Source: Planctomycetota bacterium (GTDB lineage: Bacteria > Planctomycetota > Planctomycetia > Gemmatales > Gemmataceae). Taken from it: a stretch of 64,000 bases of DNA. The notes under the pieces were generated by a model, which worked only from the letters and a program-made list of their open reading frames with translations, searched no databases and was not told where the DNA came from. The stretch covers positions 42,132-106,131 of the forward strand of contig JACPPF010000132.1 in the NCBI GenBank assembly GCA_016191165.1, given 5' to 3'. Of the stretch, positions 33,051 through 40,213 are shown piece by piece. Position 1 is the first letter of the stretch, and every line of letters starts with the position of its first letter. The translations under genes and the position numbers were made by a program.

Positions 33051-34212
33051 GATGAGTCTGTCCACCATAATCACGATCCTCGCCGTGTTCGGCGCCTTGC
33101 AGGGCCTGGCCGCGTTCCTGGTCTATGTCGAGCGCAAGGTCTGCGCATTCATGCAGAATCGCATCGGCCCCAATCGCGTCGGCCCGGCCGGGCTGTTGCA
33201 AGTGCTGGCGGACGGGCTCAAGTTCGTGATGAAGGAGGAATTCGTCCCGCGCTATGCCGACAAGCTGCTGTTCATCGTCGCACCGGCGATCGGCATGGTG
33301 GCCGCCATGCTGTCGTTCGCCGTGGTGCCGTTCGGCCCGACCGACAACCCGGCTGATGCCGATTACCTGGCAAATTATCAGTTCATTGTGGCCAGGAACA
33401 TTGACATAGGCATTCTGTTCATCTTCGCGGTTTCGAGTCTCACGGTATACGGCATTATTTTGGGCGGCTGGGCGTCGAACAACAAATACAGCCTGCTCGG
33501 CGGCCTGCGTTCCAGCGCGCAGATCATCAGCTACGAGATTCCGCTGGGCCTGTCGATCCTTGGCGTCGTGCTGATCTGCGGGTCCCTCAATCTCGAACGG
33601 ATCATCTGGCGGCAGGCGGAAGGGGGGCTTTTCGCATGGAACATCTGGGTGCAGCCGCTCGCGTTCATCCTGTTCATGGTCAGCGCGTTCGCGGAGTGTA
33701 ACCGCCTGCCGTTCGATTTGCCTGAGACGGAGCAGGAACTCGTGGGCGGGTATCACACCGAATACAACGGCATGAAGCTGGCGTTCTTTTTTCTGGGTGA
33801 ATACGTCCACATGGTCACGACCAGTTTTTTGATGGTCATTCTGTTCTTCGGAGGCTGGCACTTTCCGGTAATCGCGGGGCCCGATTCGTGGGTCGTGTTC
33901 AAGTTGATCGTGTTCATCGTGAAGATGTCGCTTTTCATTATTTTCTACATGCTCGTGCGCTGGACGATCCCGCGTTTTCGGTTCGACCAGTTGATGGCGC
34001 TGGCATGGAAGGTGTTCATCCCGATGGCGCTGGCGAACCTGGTGTGCGTGATGATCGTGAAGGAATTCGGATTGCCGATCTGGCTTTTGTTGCCGGTGTC
34101 GCTGGGCATCCTGTTCGCGGCCGGCCTGGTCGTGACGCAGCCGGCGAAGCGCAGTCCTCGTTACCAAGCTCCGCTTGGGAACGCAAGCGGGGAAGCTCTG
34201 CTTCCCCAATGA
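33049..34212 (+). CDS. nuoH: NADH-quinone oxidoreductase subunit H
   Basis: 387 residues with eight membrane helices. The conserved quinone-site loops are present: ERKVCAFMQNRIGPNRVGP near the N terminus, EIPLGLSILGVV, and FAECNRLPFDLPETEQELV. The last 20 residues (APLGNASGEALLPQ) are encoded by an intergenic-type hairpin cluster and are not family-like, so the original stop was probably lost to a repeat. The start codon lies within a repeat arm with no visible Shine-Dalgarno. Confidence 0.95.
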   Translation: MMSLSTIITILAVFGALQGLAAFLVYVERKVCAFMQNRIGPNRVGPAGLLQVLADGLKFVMKEEFVPRYADKLLFIVAPAIGMVAAMLSFAVVPFGPTDNPADADYLANYQFIVARNIDIGILFIFAVSSLTVYGIILGGWASNNKYSLLGGLRSSAQIISYEIPLGLSILGVVLICGSLNLERIIWRQAEGGLFAWNIWVQPLAFILFMVSAFAECNRLPFDLPETEQELVGGYHTEYNGMKLAFFFLGEYVHMVTTSFLMVILFFGGWHFPVIAGPDSWVVFKLIVFIVKMSLFIIFYMLVRWTIPRFRFDQLMALAWKVFIPMALANLVCVMIVKEFGLPIWLLLPVSLGILFAAGLVVTQPAKRSPRYQAPLGNASGEALLPQ

Positions 34213-34236
34213 TGATGAACGGGGAAGCAGTGCCCC
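34160..34236. repeat. Hairpin cluster across the nuoH stop
   Basis: Three adjacent hairpins: GTTACCAAG.../CTTGGGAAC (34160-34182), a perfect GGGGAAG/CTTCCCC pair around a short loop (34189-34207), and GGGG...CCCC (34221-34236). The first two encode the nuoH C terminus. Confidence 0.65.
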
Positions 34237-34280
34237 CCGACACACGTTGCCCAGCAGAGTCTTGGAAACAAGGAGGACCG

Positions 34281-34835
34281 ATGATGCCGATTGCCGAGAG
34301 CGAAGTGCGCTGGGTCAAGCCGCCGACGTTGGGTCTGCTCGATCGCCTGTACTTGCCGGCGATTGCGCAGGGGCTTGGAACGACGATCAAGCACGTGTTT
34401 CAGCCGAAGGTGACGCAGCAGTTCCCCGAGGAGCGGCCCGATCTGCCGGCGAATTATCGTGGGCTGCATCGGCTCAATCGCGACGCGGACGGGCGCGTCA
34501 AGTGCGTCGCGTGCTACATGTGTTCGACGGCATGCCCGGCGCGTTGCATCGACATCGTTGCCGCGCCCTCGCCCTGGCCGGACCGCGAGAAGTATCCGGA
34601 GATGTTCGTCATTGACGAACTGCGCTGCATTTATTGCGGCATGTGCGAGCAGGCGTGCCCTTGTGATGCCATCGAGTTGACCTCGATGTTCGACCTCACG
34701 GGTCTGAGCCGGGAAGAGATGATGTTCGACAAGGAGAAGCTATTGAGCGTGTTCGATCAGTCGGTGGCGATGGGCAAGGATCCCGTGCGGACCAGGGCGG
34801 GGGCATTGAGCTGCGCGTCGGAACCGAATGTGTGA
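34281..34835 (+). CDS. nuoI: NADH-quinone oxidoreductase subunit I
   Basis: 184 residues. Two ferredoxin-type 4Fe-4S motifs are clear: CVACYMCSTACP and CIYCGMCEQACP, binding N6a and N6b. The N-terminal helix ends with the FQPKVTQQFPEERP segment. ATG 34281 has a perfect AAGGAGG 5 bases upstream. Confidence 0.96.
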   Translation: MMPIAESEVRWVKPPTLGLLDRLYLPAIAQGLGTTIKHVFQPKVTQQFPEERPDLPANYRGLHRLNRDADGRVKCVACYMCSTACPARCIDIVAAPSPWPDREKYPEMFVIDELRCIYCGMCEQACPCDAIELTSMFDLTGLSREEMMFDKEKLLSVFDQSVAMGKDPVRTRAGALSCASEPNV

Positions 34836-34852
34836 CGAGAAATCGTTTGCCG

Positions 34853-34888
34853 GTTAGCGCCCGCGCGACGCCATGCGAGCGCTAAACG
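34853..34888. repeat. Inverted repeat between nuoI and nuoJ
   Basis: GTTAGCGC at the left and GCGCTAAAC at the right border a compact hairpin, same family as 20073 and 24482. Confidence 0.7.
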
Positions 34889-34912
34889 CAAGCGGTTGAA
34901 TTGGGTGGTTGG

Positions 34913-35971
34913 ATGGATTTTCAGGTCACGGTATTTGCGCAGGCCGAAGCGGCGCGCGGTGTGTGGCCGTTCTTGAAGGAGAACGGTTTGCTGCTCGCGC
35001 CACCGGTGCTGAGTTTCGTCGCGCTTGGCGTGCTGTTGCCGCGCGCCCGGCGGTCGGCGCCGCTGTGGGGCGTGCTTCTGGCGGTATTCGCGTTGATCCT
35101 CGGCGCGGCCGTGCTGGTGCGGACGGAGACGGTGTTCGTCGAAACGCTGCTTTTTTACGCATTTGCCGGTCTGGCTCTCGGCGCGGGCGGGATGATGATT
35201 GCGCAGAGGAACCCCGTTCACGCGGCCCTGTCGTTCGCGCTGGTCGTGTTGAGCACGTGCGGGTTGTTTCTTTTGCAGGCGGCGCCGTTTTTGATGGCGG
35301 CGACCATCATCGTCTACGCGGGCGCCATCGTCGTGACGTTTCTCTTCGTGATCATGCTCGCTCACCAAGGGGGCGCCTCCAGCGCGGATCAGTCCACGCG
35401 CGAGCCGGTCCTTGCGTCGGTGGCGGGCTGTGTCCTGCTGGCGTCCCTGGTGATTCTTTTGCACCGAACCTACGACACGACGCCGCTCGATCAGCTTGGC
35501 GCCGAACTAAAAAAGGTGGGCGACGCCAGGGACGAGGCCGAGGTGATCAAGCTCCTGGGCGATCCGAAGCAGACGGAGTTCGGCAAATTCACGAGGCCCA
35601 TCGTCGAAAAACTGCGCGAACAATTTTCCGCCGAGGGGCAGGACGAGATTCGCGAGGAGATCGAGGCCTTCCAGAAGGCGTGGAACTTCATGAACGTCCC
35701 GCGGATCACCCAGAAGGCCAGGCTGTTGCACGAGGCGGTGCTGGCGAAGCGTCAGCAACAGGGGAGCCTCGCGCTGAATGAGGTGCCGGGCAAGAGCAAG
35801 ACGCCGGGTCACAGCGCGCCGGGCAAGCTGCCGGCGCAGAACGTCGCCGCGCTGGGGCGCACGGTCTTCACGGATTACCTGGTCCCGGTCTTGCTCGCCG
35901 CGGTGCTTCTTTTGGTCGCGACCATCGGGGCCATTGTCATTGCCGGGCGCCGGTCGGAGGAGTTGCGATGA
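34913..35971 (+). CDS. nuoJ: NADH-quinone oxidoreductase subunit J, enlarged
   Basis: 352 residues against 165-200 normally. The NuoJ core is recognisable: FYAFAGLALGAGGMMIAQRN, then NPVHAALSFALVVLS, FLMAATIIVYAGAIVV with the conserved tyrosine, and the last helix LGRTVFTDYLVPVLL. Two additions stand out. An N-terminal extension (about 1-70) holds two further hydrophobic segments. A hydrophilic loop of about 134 residues (185-318), rich in charge and probably helical, lies between helices 4 and 5. The loop's side of the membrane is not certain. The stop overlaps the nuoK ATG. Confidence 0.92.
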   Translation: MDFQVTVFAQAEAARGVWPFLKENGLLLAPPVLSFVALGVLLPRARRSAPLWGVLLAVFALILGAAVLVRTETVFVETLLFYAFAGLALGAGGMMIAQRNPVHAALSFALVVLSTCGLFLLQAAPFLMAATIIVYAGAIVVTFLFVIMLAHQGGASSADQSTREPVLASVAGCVLLASLVILLHRTYDTTPLDQLGAELKKVGDARDEAEVIKLLGDPKQTEFGKFTRPIVEKLREQFSAEGQDEIREEIEAFQKAWNFMNVPRITQKARLLHEAVLAKRQQQGSLALNEVPGKSKTPGHSAPGKLPAQNVAALGRTVFTDYLVPVLLAAVLLLVATIGAIVIAGRRSEELR

Positions 35972-36402
35972 GTCCCGCGACCTTGCAAAACTACCTGCTG
36001 GTTGGCGCCGCCCTGTTCGCGCTGGGCATGGTCGGTTTCTTGACGCGGCGCAACATGATTCTCATGTTCCTGTCGGCCGAGATGATGCTTCAGGGAGTGG
36101 CCGTCAACCTGGTCGCCTTCGCGAAATACCGCGGCGATCTGGGCGGGCAGGCGCTGGTGCTTTTCATCCTGGCGGTGGCGGCGTGCGAGGCGGCGATCGC
36201 GCTGGCGCTGATCTTGATGCTCTACAAGCGCCGCAAATCGCTCGACATCAGCGCCTGGCAGGAGCTGCGCGAACCGGACCAGGAGCCCGTGGTTGACACC
36301 GAACCTCTCGCCGCCGGTGAGGCGGGCATCGATTTTCAACACCTGACCCCTGCCGGAGCGGCACCAGCCAGGAAGGACGCCGAGGAGGTCAGCCATGTTT
36401 GA
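35968..36402 (+). CDS. nuoK: NADH-quinone oxidoreductase subunit K, C-terminally extended
   Basis: 144 residues against about 100 normally. Three membrane helices carry the two conserved glutamates, in FLSAEMMLQGVAVNLVAF and LAVAACEAAIALALILML. About 50 extra hydrophilic residues follow KRRKSLDISAWQEL. It overlaps nuoJ by 4 bases and nuoL by 8. Confidence 0.95.
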   Translation: MSPATLQNYLLVGAALFALGMVGFLTRRNMILMFLSAEMMLQGVAVNLVAFAKYRGDLGGQALVLFILAVAACEAAIALALILMLYKRRKSLDISAWQELREPDQEPVVDTEPLAAGEAGIDFQHLTPAGAAPARKDAEEVSHV

Positions 36403-38350
36403 GTGGGCCATCTGGATGATCCCGCTGCTGCCTCTCCTGGCGAGCGTGACGATCGCGACGGTCGGGCGTCGCTGGTTTCCGGATCAGAGCCATCGCCTGT
36501 GCATCGGCGGCGCGATCGGCGCTTGCGTCTTCGCATTCGTCGTGTTGATTGGCGTTGCCGCGGGGGACGGCACGCCGATCCTCCTTGGGAAAAACACGCC
36601 GTGGATCAGCGCGGGCAACGTGGTCGCGAATCTCTCCCTGCGCGCCGACGGGCTTTCCGCCGTCATGCTCGTCATGGTCACCTTCATCGGCTCGCTCATC
36701 GCCATCTACTCGGCGGCTTACATGCACGGCGATCCAGGCTATCCCCGCTTTTTCGCGGCTGTCAGCCTGTTCCTGTTTTTCATGATCGGCCTGGTGCTGG
36801 CGAACAACTTCATCCTGCTTTACGCTTGCTGGGAAGGCGTGGGCCTGTGCAGTTACCTGTTGATCGGCTTTTGGTTCGCGAAACCCTCCGCGGCGGCAGC
36901 GGCGCGCAAGGCGTTCCTCGTCACCCGGCTGGGCGACATCGGGTTGTTCATCGGCATCCTGATCCTGTGGAGCCAATATGGGCATTCGCTGGAATACGAC
37001 GTCGTTTTCGCCAACGCCCAGGCGGGCTTCCTTGACCAGAGCGTGCTATTCTGGGCGTGCGTTTGCCTGTTCATCGGCGCGGCGGGAAAGTCGGCGCAGT
37101 TCCCGCTGCACGTCTGGCTTCCCGACGCGATGGAAGGACCGTCGCCGGTCAGCGCCCTGATTCACGCGGCAACGATGGTGACCGCCGGCGTTTACCTGGT
37201 CGCCCGCTGCACGCCGCTGTTTGGACAGGCGCCGGACGCGCAACTGCTGGTCGCCTGCGTCGGCGGGTTTACGGCGCTGCTGGCCGCGTTGATCGCCGTC
37301 ACGCAGACCGACCTCAAGCGCGTGCTCGCTTATTCGACATTGAGCCAGCTGGGTTACATGTTCCTCGCGCTGGGCAGCGGCATCCACGTGGGCGAACACA
37401 AGCTCGCGGGCTTGGCGGTGACCGCGGCGATCTTTCATTTGTTCACGCACGCCTTCTTCAAGGCGCTCCTCTTCCTCGGCGCGGGCAGCGTCATGCACGC
37501 GATGGGGAACGTCATCGACATGAGGCAATTCGGCGGCTTGCGGAAGGCGCTGCCGATCACGCACTGGACCTTCCTGTGCGGGGCCCTGGCGCTCGCGGGG
37601 TTTCCGCTTTTGTCGGGTTTCTGGAGCAAGGATGAAATCCTGGCCACGACCTACAGCGCCTGGCGGGACGGCCATGGCGCCGGCGCCAGCATCTATGCCC
37701 TGCTTTTTTTCAGCGCGATCGCTACTGCCGGGTTGACGGCGTTTTACACCTTTCGCGCCTACTTCCTGACCTTCTGGGGCGAAGAGAAATTCCCCCACGA
37801 AGCGGGGCATCACCCGCACGAGGCGCCGGCGCAAATGGCGTGGCCCTTGCGCATTCTGGCGGTCGGGTCCGTCGGTGTGGGCCTGATTCTTGGGCCGACC
37901 CACCTGTTCGGACATTTCCTGGACGCCAACTGGTTTGACCATGACTTCCCGAACCTGGTCGGGCCGCACGGCGCCAACTGGCTGCTGATGTTGACGAGCA
38001 GCGCGATCGCGCTGGGCGGGATCTTGCTGGCCTACTGGATGTACGTGGCTCAGCCCGACCTGCCCGCCCAATTGGCGCAGCGCATGGCGACGTTTTTCGA
38101 GCTGTCGCGCGACAAATTCTACTTTGACGAAATCTACGAGTTGCTGATCGTAAAGCCAATGACGATCATCGCTCATGTGTGCCGAATCGTCGATGCGTAT
38201 TTGCTGGACGGCCTGGTGGACCTGATCGGCCAGATCCCGGCGTTTGTGGGTTTTCTGGCCCGGCCGGTGCAAAACGGGCTGGTGCAATTTTACGCGCTGT
38301 TGATGGCGCTGGGGTTGGCGGGGTTTGTGTTGTCGATTTTGCTGCGGTGA
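36395..38350 (+). CDS. nuoL: NADH-quinone oxidoreductase subunit L
   Basis: 651 residues, about 16 membrane helices. Antiporter-like core motifs include FFMIGLVLANNFILLYACWEG with the conserved glutamate, GKSAQFPLHVWLPDAMEGP, SALIHAATMVTAGVYLV, and KRVLAYSTLSQLGYM. The C-terminal lateral amphipathic helix follows (about 545-650). It is one of three proton-pumping subunits. Start overlaps nuoK. Confidence 0.96.
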   Translation: MFEWAIWMIPLLPLLASVTIATVGRRWFPDQSHRLCIGGAIGACVFAFVVLIGVAAGDGTPILLGKNTPWISAGNVVANLSLRADGLSAVMLVMVTFIGSLIAIYSAAYMHGDPGYPRFFAAVSLFLFFMIGLVLANNFILLYACWEGVGLCSYLLIGFWFAKPSAAAAARKAFLVTRLGDIGLFIGILILWSQYGHSLEYDVVFANAQAGFLDQSVLFWACVCLFIGAAGKSAQFPLHVWLPDAMEGPSPVSALIHAATMVTAGVYLVARCTPLFGQAPDAQLLVACVGGFTALLAALIAVTQTDLKRVLAYSTLSQLGYMFLALGSGIHVGEHKLAGLAVTAAIFHLFTHAFFKALLFLGAGSVMHAMGNVIDMRQFGGLRKALPITHWTFLCGALALAGFPLLSGFWSKDEILATTYSAWRDGHGAGASIYALLFFSAIATAGLTAFYTFRAYFLTFWGEEKFPHEAGHHPHEAPAQMAWPLRILAVGSVGVGLILGPTHLFGHFLDANWFDHDFPNLVGPHGANWLLMLTSSAIALGGILLAYWMYVAQPDLPAQLAQRMATFFELSRDKFYFDEIYELLIVKPMTIIAHVCRIVDAYLLDGLVDLIGQIPAFVGFLARPVQNGLVQFYALLMALGLAGFVLSILLR

Positions 38351-38358
38351 ATCCGGCG

Positions 38359-38384
38359 CGCTCGCCAAAGGCGAGCGGCTAAAC
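38359..38384. repeat. Short hairpin between nuoL and nuoM
   Basis: CGCTCGCC (38359-38366) and GGCGAGCG (38370-38377) with a 3-base loop, then GCTAAAC as border. Confidence 0.65.
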
Positions 38385-38389
38385 GTTGA

Positions 38390-40096
38390 ATGGTCGTGCC
38401 TATGGGGTTCTTCGAGTTCCTTCTCCTGTTGCTGCTGGCGCTCCCGGTGGGTGGCGGAATTTTTGTCGCGTGCCTGGGGCAGGGGAGGGCGTTGCTGGTG
38501 CGGCAGGTTAGCCTTGGCGTCACGCTGGCAGGCGCGGCGATTGCGCTAATCCTGGTTTTTGCCGTGCTCGATCGGCAAAGCGGCGCGGGGCACCCGACGT
38601 TTCGCCCGCTCTTCGTCCCGGGCGCAAGCGCGAAGGCGCCCCATGCCACGACCTGGAACCTGCTCGACCTGGGCGAACGTCGGCCAACCGATGCCAAGAC
38701 CCCAGCGCCCCGGCTCGGCGCCATCCAATTTTATGTCGGGCTCGACGGCATGAATGTCTGGCTCGTCGCGCTGACCGCTCTCCTGATGGTCTCGTCCGTG
38801 CTGATCTCCTGGAATTCCGTTGCGGAGCGCGTCCACGAGTTTCATGCCTGGCTTCTCCTGCTCGGCTTTGCCATGACCGGCGTTTTTCTCGCGTTTGACA
38901 TCATCCTCTTTTACGTTTTCTTCGAGCTGACGCTGGTGCCGCTCTTTTTTCTCATCGGCCTCTGGGGCGGGCCTGAGCGGCGCTATGCGGCGCGAAAGTT
39001 CTTCATCTACACGCTGGCGGGCAGCGTCATCACCTTGCTCGGCTTGCTTGCGGTGGTTGTCGTCTGTTACCAGAAGAGCGCTCCCCACACGCTGACGTTC
39101 TCCATCCCCGAATTGATCGCGACCTTCAACGCGCAGCTCAACGGCGCCAACGCAGCCGACCGTGAGTTCTTTCGCCATTTTCAGTTCTGGGTCTTCCTGG
39201 CGATGATGGCCGGGTTCGCGATCAAAGTTCCGCTCTTCCCTTTTCACACCTGGCTGCCGCTGGCGCACGTGGAAGCGCCCACCGCGGGCAGCGTGCTTTT
39301 GGCCGGCGTGCTCTTGAAGATGGGAACCTATGGCTTCCTGCGTTTGTGCTTGCCGCTGGCGCCCGATGCGTCGATGACACTTGGCGTGCCGATCATCGGC
39401 GTGCTGTCGGTGATCGGCATTGTCTATGGCGCGTTGTGCGCCCGGGCGCAGGACGATATCAAGAAGCTCGTCGCCTATTCCTCGGTCAGCCATCTGGGTT
39501 TTTGCACGCTCGGCATGTTCGCCCTCAACAGCGCCGGCCTGACGGGCAGCCTGATGCAGATGATCAACCACGGGCTTTCGACCGGCGCCTTGTTCCTCCT
39601 CGTCGGCATGATCTACGAACGCTACCATACGCGCCGCATCGCCGACTACGGCGGCCTGGGCGGCAAGCTCAAGGCGATCACTTTCTGCATGGTCTTCATC
39701 AGCCTGTCCAGCGTCGGTTTGCCCGGGCTCAACGGCTTCGTCGGCGAAGCGCTCATCTTCTTCGGCATGTTCGAGACGCGATCGGTTTTGGCCGTCGTGG
39801 GGACCTCCGGCATCATCCTGGGAGCGTGGTACTTGATGACGATGCTGCGGCAAGTTTTCTTCGGCCCCCTGAAAGAACCCGAGCACGCGGGCCATGAAGT
39901 GAAGGACATCAACCCTCGCGAAATCGCCGCCCTGGCGCCGATCATGGCGCTGTGCCTGTTAATCGGCGTCTTCCCACAGCCGGTGCTGAACTCGATCAAG
40001 CCCGATATCGACGTGGTTGCCGATATCCTTCAGAAACGTAAAGATCATCACGCGAACCTGGAACGCGACGGCGTGACGCCGCTCGCGCAAAACTGA
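38390..40096 (+). CDS. nuoM: NADH-quinone oxidoreductase subunit M
   Basis: 568 residues, about 14 helices. Family motifs include FFELTLVPLFFLIGLWGG with the key glutamate, KVPLFPFHTWLPLAHVEAP, and KLVAYSSVSHLGFCTLG. A second in-frame ATG at 38402 is an alternative start. It is a proton-pumping antiporter-like subunit. Confidence 0.95.
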   Translation: MVVPMGFFEFLLLLLLALPVGGGIFVACLGQGRALLVRQVSLGVTLAGAAIALILVFAVLDRQSGAGHPTFRPLFVPGASAKAPHATTWNLLDLGERRPTDAKTPAPRLGAIQFYVGLDGMNVWLVALTALLMVSSVLISWNSVAERVHEFHAWLLLLGFAMTGVFLAFDIILFYVFFELTLVPLFFLIGLWGGPERRYAARKFFIYTLAGSVITLLGLLAVVVVCYQKSAPHTLTFSIPELIATFNAQLNGANAADREFFRHFQFWVFLAMMAGFAIKVPLFPFHTWLPLAHVEAPTAGSVLLAGVLLKMGTYGFLRLCLPLAPDASMTLGVPIIGVLSVIGIVYGALCARAQDDIKKLVAYSSVSHLGFCTLGMFALNSAGLTGSLMQMINHGLSTGALFLLVGMIYERYHTRRIADYGGLGGKLKAITFCMVFISLSSVGLPGLNGFVGEALIFFGMFETRSVLAVVGTSGIILGAWYLMTMLRQVFFGPLKEPEHAGHEVKDINPREIAALAPIMALCLLIGVFPQPVLNSIKPDIDVVADILQKRKDHHANLERDGVTPLAQN

Positions 40097-40112
40097 ACGC
40101 GACCACCGTTTA

Positions 40113-40168
40113 GCCGCTTGCGGCTTAGCGTTCGCGTCGCAACTTGCGAACGCTAAGCCGCAAGCGGC
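40113..40168. repeat. Inverted repeat between nuoM and nuoN, 23-bp perfect arms
   Basis: Arms 40113-40135 and 40146-40168 are exact reverse complements (core CGCTTGCGGCTTAGCGTTCG). Confidence 0.9.
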
Positions 40169-40213
40169 GTACCCGAATGGAAATCTTTTCTCGAGAGCTT
40201 TTCAAAGGGAGTC

